Assembly: GCA_035610365.1 (NCBI GenBank)
Contig: CM069432.1
Coordinates: 181,273,027 to 181,337,026, forward strand
DNA: 64,000 bases
DNA from: Aquatica leii
Lineage: Eukaryota; Arthropoda; Insecta; Coleoptera; Lampyridae
Direction: 5' to 3'
Shown here: positions 38,148 through 50,619 of the stretch, one piece after another
Layout: each line of letters opens with the position of its first letter
Numbering within the stretch: position 1 is the first letter of the stretch
The notes under the pieces: generated by a model
Databases searched by the model: none
What the model was told of the DNA's origin: nothing
The model's input: only the letters and a program-made list of their open reading frames with translations
Position numbers and translations under genes: made by a program

Positions 38148-38856
38148 TATAGGTCATTTCGAGGACTTTATTTTACACCGATCGGTTACTTCGGGGACAA
38201 ATGCGACTTTCGAGGTCGGTCCCCGAAAGTACCGTCCCCAAAAGCACCGATCTGTATGAATACATTTTTAATTTTAACAGTTTTTTGCAAAGGTTATTTA
38301 TGTTTACCGGTTTAGTTAATTACTTATTTCTTTTTAATTTTATAATTAAATAATATTAATTTTAAAGATAGTTTTAATTATAACATTGTAGTAGTTGTTA
38401 ATTATAAATACTTTTTAACATTTTTTAACTATTGGCTTTAAACAGTGATAACTTGATTTACTCTACGTTTTCTAAATTTTGATGACTTATGTTAGAGAAT
38501 CGCAAAAATAAGAAAGTCAGCTTGAAACACTATTATTTGGAATATTGTAGTTTATATATTTTACATAGCGGTTTAACACTCCAAAAGAGTAGCACTGTTC
38601 CATAAAAACCTTTTGATTCTATTTTTTGATGTAGATCAATATCTATTCTACGATTTTCTTCATATTCTTGGCTTTAAATCTGACTTTTTACTTTTTCTAC
38701 ATAGTTTTTATATCAGTATATATTGTATTGTTTTTTTTTGTTACCTTTTTTTAACACTAAAAGTACGGCATAATTATTTATTTATAAATACGATACCAAT
38801 CAATCAATCAAAGTTCAGATTTACATTGAAAATGTAAAACATTGAAGTGAAACTTC
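38145..38856. other. Non-coding stretch with a GC-richer patch
   Basis: 38150-38260 is GC-richer, with repeated motifs such as TCGGGGAC and GTCCCCAAAAGCACC. The last motif recurs at 48148-48163, again beside TATAGACATATATATA, so this may be the end of a further dispersed element. The rest is AT-rich without genes. Confidence 0.4.
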
Positions 38857-38864
38857 ATTTTGAT

Positions 38865-40561
38865 TAGTGCCAAAATCGGCCTTGGTCTTGCAGTCTTGTC
38901 TTGGTCTCGCACTGGCAAGATTTGCAAGACCAAGAGCAAGATAATAACTCCATTAACAAGACCAAGACTCAATATTGCAAGACTAACATTGGATGCAAGT
39001 TTTTTTCTTATTACTAACTATTACTTTTTTTTATCCCACATACAAAAAAACATTTGTCTTCCCAAAAAAAAATATTGTATGATGTGTACGTAAAAGTAAA
39101 AAGTTTTTTGAAAAAGAGTCGTTTCGACTTTAGTAGAGTGATGTTTGTTTGAAAAATAAAATTATAACTAATAGGTAACCACTATAATCATCTTAAATAA
39201 AATATTTACTTAAACCAAATAAAACTATTTGAAATTTGGCTAAAATGTAATTTTATTGAAATAAATTATGTCAAGAAAATATTTTATAATTAGTGTGTAC
39301 AATAAAACAAATTTAGTTTTCCAGAAGAAGAAAGTTTACAGTAAATTTGTATTTAAACAAAACGATATTCTAAATTTTAAATAAAACATATTTTTCTGTC
39401 ACATATGAATAGAAACCATATAGGTAAATAGGTACCAATAAAATATTAATTCTCATCGATTCCTAAAGTGTTGAAAGACGCTGTTACGAATTTTAGCGAC
39501 ATTAGCTTATTTAATTTAATTTAATTGTTTTTTGAGTTCATCGATTATAAACTCTTCACATTTCTATGCTCTAATAAAAGTATATACAAGTAATAAAATA
39601 ACTCGTAAAATACCAACTTGTGGAAAAGTTCCAAATTTTTAATTCTAAATTTGTACCTAAAAACACGTTTTACTTAGTTTACAATAAAGGCACCTAAAAA
39701 GGATTTTAAACCGGCACGGCGCCTGTAATACGTATACAAATTCTTCAAACATGCCGAGGCATTGTTCGTTTTTTAAAACAACTAAATTCTCAAAACTGAA
39801 AAGTACTTATTATTTAACATTTGTGGGGAAAAAATTGTCGATCTTTTAGCACATTTCAACAAGTTTGTACCTTCACAAATATTTTTACTTGTCTGTAAAT
39901 TAAATTTAGGCATTTAATAAAAAATGTAGGTATACACAATTTTAAGGTCGTTTAAAATTAAGAATTGAAATTAATTAGCATTTGCTTATGTATTTATGTA
40001 TTTGCATTTTGATAGTTTGAGTATAAAATTAAATCTTGTTAGATCGTTGACAAGTAAAATTAAAAATAAAGTAACTTAATATTCTGTATCATCGTTCTTA
40101 TTGCAGGTTTAGTAGAATAATGAAAAGTAAAAAATTCTGTCTAATCCACATTCATTTTTAATAATAAAAATTATAACAAACACATCTTACCACTTTTTTA
40201 ATACTTACGCCGTTTACAGATGCAGTTGTACTTGTAGATGACTTAAGTATTAAAAAAGCCTAAACATGTCGTGTCTATTATAATTTATGTGGGTTAGAGA
40301 GGATTTTTAACTTTTTATTAAAGTAACTTAGTTTTTCGTTATTAATCAAACATCCATTAAAAACAATTTGGCTTTGATTGTGAAGTTTTATCAATGAGGT
40401 ATAACATACTATTATATTATACCTCATTGAGTTTCATTCATAGTATGGTGTAACTGCAAGAGTCTTGCATACAAGACCAAGAACAAGACAACTCTATATT
40501 CAAGAACAAGAGCAAGACCGAGATTAAGGATATCAATACAAGACCAAGAGCAAGACCACTA
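38865..40561. mobile_element. Non-autonomous hAT element
   Basis: A 1697-bp element bounded by a perfect 8-bp target duplication, ATTTTGAT (38857-38864 and 40562-40569). The ends are TAGTG...CACTA, as in many hAT elements. The left end reads TAGTGCCAAAATCGGCCTTGG. The right end, read inward, is TAGTGGTCTTGCTCTTGG. Both subterminal regions hold many CAAGAC/GTCTTG boxes (CTTGGTCTTGCAGTCTTG on the left, ACAAGACCAAGAGCAAGAC on the right). I found no transposase frame inside, so it would depend on an autonomous relative. Confidence 0.9.
40391..40430. repeat. Perfect 14-bp stem hairpin inside the hAT
   Basis: TCAATGAGGTATAA (40391-40404) pairs perfectly with TTATACCTCATTGA (40417-40430) around a 12-base loop. 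It lies near the right end of the hAT element. Confidence 0.9.
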
Positions 40562-40569
40562 ATTTTGAT

Positions 40570-41765
40570 GATACTAAAACAGATTAAACAATTAAATACA
40601 AGCTAAACGTAGAATTTCTCCTATTCTAACAGTTACGCATTTCCCACAGACTACTTTTTTTACTAATTTTGCAATTGTTTTTACATTAATTCCTACTTAT
40701 CTTGATGATAGATTGTAGAACTCATTGTATTTCCCACACACTCTTAAGTTCGTCAGCAAGTTTCAAAGTATATTCTCGACAACTTATGTTTTTATTAGTA
40801 CATAAATTGTAAATTGTCAATGTGGTATTGCAGCTAGACTTTAATCAAATATTTCGTTATCTTAATTGTAAAGTTTTTGATGCAATGTGCACGAGTATTT
40901 ATATTAATTTTTCGAATACTTTTAGAAAATATGTATGTAGTTGAAAAAGTCTCAGTTAATGCAAATATCATTACTATAAACTATTTCACTTTCCTAAAAT
41001 TTTAAGTAATTATTAATACCAATGTTTAAAAATGTATCAAAGCATACAGATCATTTACGAAAACAACAATTTTATGGCATAATGACAGCGAGTGATTATA
41101 TCATTTGTTACTTTTAGAAAAAGTATTAAAAGAAATTTTAACGATAGAACGACAGAAAAAAAGTTTTAAAATTGACATCGGTCGTTTAGCTGTGCAAACT
41201 TAGACAAAATAAAATAAAATTCTAGAAAAAATCTAGCGTTTTAAAAACCTCACATCGAAACAAAGATTATTCTGTCAAAACTAATACTTAAACCAAAAAA
41301 GAATCGATGAGAAAGATAAATATTCAAAATTCTATAACAAAACTAAAAAAATTTATTGGAAGAGTCGAAAATACGTTTTTATTTTTTTACATTTATGTTA
41401 TTTATACGTTAGTAAAAACAGAGTCATGAGATGCTCATAAAAGAACATGTATTTCATTTTAAATCAAGTAAAAATATAATTACAGTTAAACTATTATTTT
41501 AACAATAAATCCAGTTCAGTGTCAGATTTCAAAATTTACATGCGGCCCCAACCTATTCACTCAACTGTGTATATGAGAGAGACAGTTTTTTTATGCAACA
41601 AGTACATACATAATAAACACTTATTTATGATAAACAATTAGTTGACAGTTATTTGCAAATTATTAGCTTTTTTACTTTTGTACCTATTTTCTTTTTATCA
41701 AATTTAGTCTTCTCCTAACTTTAAGTATTGATGAAATGTATTTAAAACAAATAAAAAATGTCGCA
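40570..41765. other. AT-rich stretch, no gene seen
   Basis: No open frame, RNA gene or repeat structure was recognised. Confidence 0.4.
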
Positions 41766-41911
41766 AAAAGTTTTTGTACCTTTTGTTCTAGAATTAATTT
41801 AAATTTACAGTAATGCAAATTTTGTTTTTTAGGTGTTTTGTAAGCAGAGTTTAATTACATTATTAGGTGTTTCACGTCGCGCGGGGCGTACCTGTGGATG
41901 CCCGTTAAATA

Positions 41912-42395
41912 TAGTCCATACGCTGAGCAATGTAACATAAGTGATTAAGTCGTAAACCCAATGTCATTTATAACGCGACCGATAGTTGTATTTAATATTC
42001 ACCTAAAATTCAAAGTAAAAACCTATTCTATACGGGCGAAAGTTGCTTAAAACAAACCTTATGGAAACTTGAAAATAATAGGACAATAGTTTTTAAGTAC
42101 CTAAGAGTCAGCGGTTCTCAATAGAAAATACACTATTTTCATTATGAAATTGTGATGTTTTTATGAATTGATCAACACACGGTATATATAAAAAATAGGA
42201 AAATTTAGACAGGCAATAGCAATACACAGATACTTATGCACAGGTTACAAATAAATAAGAAATTCTATAAATGATTATAATAATATGTTACGAAGAATTT
42301 AGGAATGCAAAAACTTTTTTTATTAGTTTAAGTACAATAATCACTTCCTATGTAATTCGAATTAATTAACTAACATCGAATTAGTGTCATAATTA
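41912..42395 (+). repeat. DD82E element, left terminal inverted repeat
   Basis: It starts TAGTCCATACGCTGAGCAAT and pairs with 44085-44575. Inner matching blocks include GAATGCAAAAACTTTTT, AATAATCACTTCCTATGTA and CATCGAATTAGTGTC. Confidence 0.9.
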
Positions 42396-42614
42396 CGTAC
42401 TTAGTAGACTTCTAATTACTTAACTACCTACGTACATTCCGAGTAGGTTTTCTTATTTTGATAGTAGTGATTAATTGCATTAAATTAAGCGCTGTACTGT
42501 TGTACAGTAAGTAGACTAAAAATATATTTATTGCAATATAATAATAAATTGCACACGATTATTTTTGTATAGAACCTGTACACAACGGACGTCACTTAAA
42601 CTAAACGTAAAATC

Positions 42615-43857
42615 TTGTTGAATGTGTACGATTATTTCGAAAAGGAAAAGAATCATGGTGGACCACTTACTTCAGTAATGGCTATTCAGCAAAGAACAGC
42701 AGATGCGGTACAAGTATGCAGACAAACAATGGCGAAGATATGTGCTATGCGAGAGAATGGAAGCGATTTAAAGAAAATTGTAAATCGCCGGCCTAAGAAA
42801 TGTACGACGGACCTACCAGAAACTAAAAAGCAAACTATCCGATAGCTGATTTATGATATGTATGCATAGAAAAAACATATAACTCTCGACACATTGTTAA
42901 CCGTGTTAAAATTGAAACGAGTTTGCAATTTCCGTAGAACAAGCTTACAGCTTGTACTGAAGGAAATGGGTTTTAAATTTAAACAAACTGATAACAGACG
43001 AGGTTTATGCAAACAATCTCATGTAGTTTCCATGCGTAAAGTATTTTTGCGCAAATACCTAAAAAATCTTCAATCCGAAATTCCACACGAGTTCGTCTTT
43101 TTAGACGAAACATGGGTTTTTAGCAAAGGTGCAAGTAAACGTAGTTGGCAAGATGCTAGTGTAAAAACTTTAAAACAACTAAGGCTTTCGATGGTAAACG
43201 CTATATTATTGTCTATGCTGGTAGCCAAAATGGTTTTATAGAAGGAGGCAGTTTAATATTTTCTAGTACCAGCAAATCCGCAGATTACCATGATAATATG
43301 AATTCGGTACTGTTTGAGAAATGGTTTGAGGAACGCATCTTACGATATCTTGTAAAGCCGTCGATCATTGCTGTTGACAACGCCTCCTACCGCACACGCA
43401 AAAGTAAAAACTTCCAACAGCTTTGTCAACCAAAGGCGATATTACAACGTGGTTAAAAAGTAAAAACATACAGTTTGATACTGTAATGTTCAAAGACGAG
43501 TTGTTACAATTAGTGAAACAAAACATTCAAGATTCTGTAGATAAATATGTTGTCGATGCAATGGCATTGAAGCATGGTCGCAAAGTTTTGCGTTTGCCGT
43601 CTTATCATTGCCATTTCAATCCCTTTGAATTGGTATGGGGAATTGCAAAGAAGTTTTACGACAACCATATAGGCGCTACTTCAGGAAAAGAAGACGTGTG
43701 GAATCGCTGTGTAACTCACACAGAAGAAATAATCAAAGATACCTACAAGCGTGAACAAATTGTAGACGGTGTACGACCTTTGGTTTTTAATGTAAATAAG
43801 CGCAGTGACTTAGAAGACGATGACTTTACTTTTAGTGACAGCGATAACGATTTGTAA
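42615..43857 (+). pseudogene. DD82E transposase pseudogene
   Basis: A plus-strand DDE_3-type transposase. N-terminal DNA-binding part: VYDYFEKEKNHGGPL and QQRTADAVQVCRQTMAKICA, a helix-turn-helix. Two in-frame TAG stops follow (42843 and near 42870). The catalytic core has EFVFLDETWVFSKGASKRSW (first Asp); after a frameshift near 43175 GKRYIIVYAGSQNGF and SIIAVDNASYRTR (second Asp); after another near 43420 TTWLKSKNIQFD and LRLPSYHCHFNPFELVWG (Glu). Counting across the second frameshift leaves 82 residues between the second Asp and the Glu, against 34-41 in most Tc1/mariner families. The C terminus is acidic (DLEDDDFTFSDSDND). All three catalytic residues survive, but the stops and shifts kill the gene. 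The spacing agrees with the group I recall as DD82E or Sailor. Confidence 0.88.
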
Positions 43858-44084
43858 ATAGTACCTAAGTGTAGCCATAATTAAGTATATTTGTATATGA
43901 TTACATATTAATATAGTACCAATGCATGTGTATATTATGCTTTGAAATCGTGTCACCTATTTTTTTACTAATTTTTACTAAAAATCATCTTGTTTATAGC
44001 GAAATAGATCAATTTATACAATTATATTTGTTGTATGGTAAGATACATATATTTTTTAGAGAAACAATATAACTTTGTAGATAA

Positions 44085-44575
44085 TCATTACGACACTAAT
44101 TCGATGATACTCAATTAAATCTAATTACATAGGAAGTGATTATTGTACTTAAAGTAATAAAAAAAGTTTTTGCATTCCTAAATCTTCTTTACTTATTATA
44201 ATCCTATACAAAATTCCTTATTTATTTGTAATCTGTGCATCAGTGTCTGTGTATTGCTATTATCTATCTAAATTTTCTTACTTTTTAGATATACCATTTT
44301 TTATAGCGAAATTGATCAATTCATAAAAACATCACAATTTCATAATGAAAATAGTGTATCTTTTATTGAGAACCGCTGACTCTTAGGTACTTAAAAACTA
44401 TTATTCTATTATTTTTAAGCTTCCATAAGGTTTCTTTTGAGCAACTTTCGCCCGTATGGAATAGGTTTTTACTTTGAATTTAAGGTGAATATTAAATATA
44501 ACTATCTGTCGCGTTATAAATGACATTGGATTTACGACTTAATCACTTATGTTATATTGCCCAGCGTATGGACTA
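44085..44575 (-). repeat. DD82E element, right terminal inverted repeat
   Basis: The reverse complement of the left repeat with scattered substitutions and small indels. It ends CAGCGTATGGACTA, followed by the TA target duplication. Confidence 0.9.
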
Positions 44576-45054
44576 TAGTTGATAATAATATAACAAAATT
44601 GGTGCCGTTTCAATAAGTTTATAAGTAGGGATTATTTAAATTCTGATTTTAAGAATGCAACTAATAGTTCATTTAATCACTAATAATAGTTTGTTCGAAG
44701 AATACTCTTAGTAATTCTTTATAAACTTATGATTAAAATTGGTTACTATGTGTAAGCGTTTTAAACTCTACTTTAAAACGTTATTTATATAGTAATTTTT
44801 AAGAATAATTATAATTTTTATAACATTCGGATAAAGCAACTGATGACCTTGTATAAAAGAAATGCAACGGAATTTCGGTTTTAGTGCATACTATAAAATT
44901 ATCTATTTTAGAAATTTACAGAACCGGAAACTAAACACAATGACACCCAAATCTTTACGTTAATTGCTTAAATTTTTATTACATTCATCGTTGGAAAGTT
45001 TAATCTATCTAAATTTGCGTTATAATTCCTAGATCAAAAATGAATACATGAAAT

Positions 45055-45630
45055 CTCGGAAAAATTTTTGTCTTTTGTTCTAGAATCAAATTAAATTTAC
45101 AGTAATGCAAATTTTGTTTTTTAAGTGGTTTGTAAGTTAAGTTTAATTACATTATTAGGTGTTTCACGTCCCGAGAGTCGCACCTGTGGATGCCCGTTAA
45201 ATAGTTGATAATAATATAGCAAAATTGGTGCCGTTTCAATAAGTTTATAAGCAGGGTTTATTTAAATTCTGATTTTAAGAATGCAACTAATGGTTCATTT
45301 AATCACTAATAATTGTTTGTTTGAAAAATACTCTAAGAAATTCTTTATAAACTTATGATTAAAACTGGTTACTATGTGTAATCTTTTTCAACTCTACTTT
45401 AAAACTTTATTTAAACAGTAATTTTTAAGAATTATAATTTTTATAACACTCGGACAAAGCAACTGATGACCTTGTATAAAAGAAATGCTAAAGAACTTCC
45501 GTTTTAGTGCATTCAATAAAATTATCTATTCATAGAAATTTGCAGAACCGGTACCAAATACAATGACTCCAAATCTTTACTTTAAGTGCGTAAATTTCCA
45601 TTACATTTATACTTAAAAAGCTTAATCTAC
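45055..45630. repeat. Tandem duplication copy 2, empty site
   Basis: The uninterrupted copy of the unit that flanks the DD82E element. The junction GTTAAATAGTTGATAATAAT near 45195 is the pre-insertion site. The origin of the duplicated ~570-bp unit is unknown. It is non-coding. Confidence 0.92.
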
Positions 45631-48600
45631 ACAAAAGATATAAATGAACAATGCCTAAATGTACTTTATATATTTGTATACGTAATATACTATTTGTGTT
45701 TTGAAACATGCAGGCATATTTATGTGTAATGTAGCATTAGCGCGAAACAAAATGTTACAGATACGGCCCTAGCCTAGGTTCAATTTAAATTTTTCTATAC
45801 ATATGATTGAAAACTGTAGTCATAGCCTAATGACTTCAAAAATCCATCCACAAAAAAAATTAAATATTGCTAGTTCCTTAGTACACGTGTTCATCAAAAT
45901 GTTGAAACATTGAAATAAAATTCTTGGTTTATCCATAAACAAACATTTTTTTGATTTAATTAACAACTAGCAACGTTTTTGAATTGTATCGTTTTAAGTT
46001 GTTTTAATAATATGAATAAATTTAACTTCCTTATATTTTTGACAGCGAAATTTATATGTACTGAACGTGATTCCCGTGATAAAATAAAATGGAAATTGCG
46101 AAGTAATACACTGAATAAGAATTTCTTATAAGTATTTGCAAAAAATTAAAACATTTACGTAATTTTTTTATAGATTTATGACAATTTTGAGTAATTACAA
46201 GAGCAGTTAAATTGTTTTAAAAGAATCGCTCGAAACAAAAACTACTAATAAATAATAATTCAAAATGTCATTGGTAAAAGAAATCACATTAACTAACTTA
46301 TGTAATAAAGCACAAAAAATAACAGTTCTTAAACTCTAAGTAATAGTTCATATTACAACAGTTGTTTTGTAATATTATCATAGCATACTTATTAAACGAC
46401 TTATAGAATTGACCTAAAAAAAATTAACTGCTCTATATTGTGTCTACGGAATGTCTTGCACGTGACAATTGTCACAAGGTGATTGTAATCTAATCTTCAA
46501 ATGTGCACATTCACTTTTTCCTCTTACGGTTAAATAATGTAAAAATAAAACAAAATTCAAATCTTTATATTTTTTTCATGATATAAATGCATGTAAAAAA
46601 TCATAAAAATAATTTACAGTTATCGTTCATACATAGTATCTTATTATAAGATGGCTCTGTCATCAATCGTATGTGTATATAAAGATATAGGGTTTGTTGA
46701 TGCAATTGTGGGAATTACATTAGAGTGTATCTCCTACTGCTGATGAGCCTTGTCCTTTACGTTGTGGTTTTATCCCGCAGTTTTATTCAAAACTATTTTG
46801 AAATACGCGGATGTAAAATCGACTCACCACGTTTATCACGTTTATAGCTATTTACAGTTATAGTTAAAAGTAATTTATTTTTATAGCGTTTCAAGAGAGA
46901 AACATTCAATTCTCAGTCATTTGCAAAAACTTTGGCAACATCAACTAGTATTGAAGACTCTTTTTGACAAAAAATTTAATTAAAATAGTCGTTTTTAAGA
47001 GTGTCTGACTACGATTAAGTTTCTACACCATTTTTTTAATCATAAATTACTTCTTCTCATGCTTTAGTTTCGCTGACATAATACGCTTTTAATTGTTTTT
47101 TTTTAATTTTTTAAGTGTACTTTTCTTTTTCTTTCTTTAAAATTGCTTTCGGTTTTTTTTTCTTTTGTGGTGGGCAAAACAGTTCTTTAAATATTTTGAA
47201 ATACAATTAATTTAAAAAATGTTTACAATGAAAAAATATTGTTCGGTAGAAGCATTTGGTATAGTCAAAATTTGCTTTTAGTAAGTTTACTACTTCTTGA
47301 AACTCAAAAATGTCCTTTTCTACCATAGATGCGGTCTAGAATGTTCGCTGTTTGTATTTGCTTAATTTAAGCGGTTAAGATAGTATTTTAATCAATCACA
47401 TAATCCATGATGTATGTACTGCGAGATTATATTACAATTGTATCTGTAGATAAGTCTATAGGTACGAAACAAGCCTGCAATTTTACTTGTTAATTTCATC
47501 TGACTTTGATATTCACACTGTAAAAACTTACTTAAAGGTAAGTTTCTTCTTTTTAAATGTGACATTAAAAATTTTAAATAGTATTTAAAAAAAATAAATT
47601 GATATGATTGCTTAAACAAAACATTAAATCAGCAATTTAAATAAAGTTTATTTAACAATTGCAATAAAAATTGGTATAAAAAAGTTTTGTTTAGAATTAA
47701 AAAATTAAAACATTTTCTTTACCACAAAAACAAACAATTGATATCAAAACGTCACATTCTCGTCTTTTAACTACCTTTTCTTACATATAAAAACCAAGCA
47801 AAAATTATGAGAAAAGAATTAAAATTGCTGTAAATTTTAATTATGCTAACAGTTTCAAAACTATGTATTCATTTCTTTTACTAATTGCAAAATGTACTAC
47901 TAAAAACAAGCTAATTAAAACTGATGACCATGTACAAGGTGTAAATGTGTTTAATAAAAATTATTTTAGTTTATTTTGTTTATGAGAGAAAAAAAACAAT
48001 TTTTAAACATATTTCATTTAACAAAATAAATTTTTATTGTTTAAAAATGTTTAATGTTGTAAACTTATTCTTACACATTCCTTTAACTATACATCAAAAA
48101 TGTCTCCAAAGTGTCGTGTATATGTCCGTTTGTATATCATATACAAGTCCCCAAAAGCACCCATAGACATATATATATATATATACTGGAAGCTCAAAAT
48201 TAAAAATAGTTTTGCCATAAACTAAATTGTTTCTAGGTATATATTTAGATTTGTGTACTCTTTTATTTGTAATTTTAATGTGTGTTTGTATTAGTTATCG
48301 AATTTTACAAGACTGCATTTTTACTTCTGTTTAGAATATTAACTTTTTTAATTTATTACAATTTTTTTTATATTTTACTATGTTGTCTTGACTGCATTTT
48401 GTATATGTTTAATCAATTCAAATTTTAAATAAATTAACTTGTGTTTAAAAATAAGTTTTCGTAGTAGCTGCAACTATATTGATATATAAAAACCATAAAC
48501 TACATTTTACATATTGATTATAAAATTATTTTATCATTAGTTATGTTGTAGTGTCACTAAAAGTTCGATTTATTTATTAATAATTTAGTCTCGACATTAT

Positions 48601-49006
48601 TTGTACCTACCTATAAAATATTGTTTAATTAACCGAACTTAAAAATGAAACTGCTGCATTGTTTGTATTAAGTTTAATATTTGAAGTAAACGTGTAATTA
48701 CTGTAACGATATTAATGAATTTGATTTAGTTTAATACTTGAGAAATAGCCGAGAAATTGTTCAACTACCATTTACTCCACATAGTGAAAGTGGGAGACAA
48801 TCAAGCTACACCGTTACTCCGCAGATCTAACTTAAGATACCTTGCATACACACTCTTAAGAGAAAAAATAATAGAAATTTTTACAAATTATGGGAGAAAA
48901 ATGGTGAAAACTAAATGACCGACCTTAACTTTGTTCAAAAAACAATAAAAAATGCAAAAAAAAGCAGAAAAATGCATTTTCCGATATTTAATTATTACAT
49001 TATGTA
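45631..49006. other. AT-rich stretch, no gene seen
   Basis: About 3.4 kb without a supportable gene. A GC-richer patch at 46715-46820 (around CTCCTACTGCTGATGAGCC) has no long frame. 48120-48185 holds a short block shared with 38220-38245 and a (TA)n tract. The open frames at 47392-47619 and 48888-49118 look like chance. Confidence 0.4.
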
Positions 49007-49540
49007 TGTCGGAGGCACCGAATATAAGCCTGGCTACGGCTATGAACAGCATACACGTGCACTTATTTGTTTGTGTTCCCATAAATTATGTTTAAAATGT
49101 TTAGTCTTTGTAACTTAATAACTTAGAATCAACCAATAAGGATTTGATATTTTGTAATATTGCCTTTTATGGGCATAGGAACGCGCGTGAAATTACAATC
49201 TTTCATGCGAATGGAACGACACCAGCTGAAAAATGTAACTTGTAAGAGGGCAGATTGAAATGATATTTGGTGGTGACAACTTGATAAGATAAAAGAGCTG
49301 GTGTCGGATCGTTTGTTCCAGTGTTGATCATTAAACGTTTATAAATTTAATTTTTATATTAATAAAAATAGTTTTGTTTGTTTGTGTTATTGACTTTGTT
49401 TGAAATTTGTAATCGTAACTTTTGCAATAGTAAATAAATTGTGTAAACGGTCAGTGTCGTGCGTTAATAAATTATCGATGCAGTCTAACCCAGCACAAAC
49501 GCCCAGCGGAGCCCCTTTTATTTTCGATGCGTCTCTGACA
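49007..49540 (+). repeat. Ty3/gypsy 5' LTR
   Basis: 534 bp, with ends TGTC and GACA. It matches 53237-53770 almost base for base; one visible difference is TTACAATCT/TTACAATTT near 49196, another ATAAAAATAG/ATGAAATTAG near 49365. The gag frame seems to open inside it at ATG 49479. Confidence 0.95.
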
Positions 49541-50160
49541 TCAGAAGTGGGATCAGGACTGCAAATTGATAATAATGATCCGTTACGAAAAAGTGCAAGT
49601 GAAAGTGAAAATTGTAGTGCAACTCTAGAAAGAGTAAAATTGCTACAACAATTATTCTTAGTTATTCTACAAGTCACCAAATTCAATAAATTTTACAAAT
49701 GTAAAATTGCCAACGTATTTTAAAAATGCTGAAAGTTGGTGCACTATTTTTGATTTGGATGGAATACTTATGTGACCGAAACAAATTGTTTTAATTCAAC
49801 TGTTTTCTGAAACCGTAAATGGAAATTTTAATGTTGCCATAAACACCCAATTAATTGATGAAACGCTTTCGACAATACAGAATATTCAGAATGTATTCAA
49901 ATTTTAAAAAGTGATTTATTATTTGGCGTAATTGTAATCCGCTACCTCCAGTCTATACGTTAAGGGCACGTGTAACATATTACAAAGAAGACTCGGTAAG
50001 CAACCGGCGCTATTTCTTTCTGGTCATCAAACTAGATCGAAGCGTCGAGCATTGTCACCGTCTTTCAAAAATGAAGGAGCTGGACGTCTTGAACATCAAT
50101 GAAGACACCGCAGTCTATCGCCGCTTAGAAACTCTATAGGGGGTTCGTGACCTTGTGGCA
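49479..50160 (+). pseudogene. Ty3/gypsy gag remnant
   Basis: It opens at ATG 49479 within the LTR (MQSNPAQTPSGAPFIFDASL) and continues past the LTR edge as SEVGSGLQIDNNDP. A frameshift near 49690 leads into KLPTYFKNAESWCTIFDLDG, the gypsy capsid block usually seen as (L)P-x-F-x-x-x-x-x-x-W-F. Then come QLFSETVNGNFNVAINTQLI and ETLSTIQN, the family's L-x-x-x-V and Y/L-K repeats in decayed form. Beyond 49920 the frame is broken and the GC-richer 49990-50190 cannot be assigned with confidence. No zinc knuckle was found. Confidence 0.7.
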
Positions 50161-50619
50161 ACCCAGGCCATGCTTCCGAATGCTGTAGTTAAAATCTGGT
50201 GAGATCTTTCCTGTTTATTTAATTTGGATTGTCATTCTTATAAACAAAAATATTGCCGTTTATGAAGTGGCAAATGTTTGAACGACATAACTACCTTAGA
50301 TAAAACAAAAATGTCACTATTACATTGCCAAATGATTTTTATACGGACAAAAATTATAATCAGTAAAATTTGATAAAACAAAATTTTAATTTGCAAATTA
50401 ATTGAACTGGTTTTTTTTAATTGAACGTTTGAATTTACCTGAATGAAGTTGATAATTTTGAATTAAAAAGAATGGAAGTTCAGACTGTTTTTGTGTTAAT
50501 CACAGGAAGTTTAATTCTAACACAATAAGTGTCTACCAGAAAAATTTCCGTCACCTTTAATTAGCAATCAAATTATTGCTTACACAATGCATGCTACTTT
50601 TGTGCGTAAACATAGAAAT

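Larger units (their letters stand above)
41912..44575 (+). mobile_element. DD82E-type Tc1/mariner-superfamily transposon
   Basis: A 2664-bp element delimited exactly by the paralogous empty site at about 45190-45210, which reads CCCGTTAAATAGTTGATAAT. Here the same sequence is split as CCCGTTAAA-TA | TAGTCC...GGACTA | TA-GTTGATAAT, so the target duplication is TA. Terminal inverted repeats are unusually long, about 485 bp each, with interspersed mismatches. A single transposase gene, now broken, lies between them. TA duplication plus a DDE transposase places it in the IS630/Tc1/mariner group. The D-to-E spacing puts it outside classical Tc1 and mariner. Confidence 0.93.
41766..45015. repeat. 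Tandem duplication copy 1, interrupted by a transposon
   Basis: 41766-41911 plus 44576-45015 align with the uninterrupted copy at 45055-45630. Shared blocks include ATTACATTATTAGGTGTTTC, ACCTGTGGATGCCCGTTAAA, AATTGGTGCCGTTTCAATAA and AGCAACTGATGACCTTGTAT. The gap is filled exactly by the DD82E element. I estimate divergence between copies at 10-15 percent by eye. Confidence 0.92.

Noticed and set aside
39700..39790. Possible BED zinc finger inside the hAT element
   Set aside because: Only one Cys-containing block in a broken frame; His residues and spacing are missing.
46736..46790. CTGATGAG motif as hammerhead ribozyme core
   Set aside because: No complementary stem II and no GAAA core at the expected spacing; the same holds for CTGATGA at 44840, 45462 and 53160.
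48888..49118. Two short overlapping ORFs at the gypsy left edge
   Set aside because: They straddle the LTR boundary and have no protein-like pattern.
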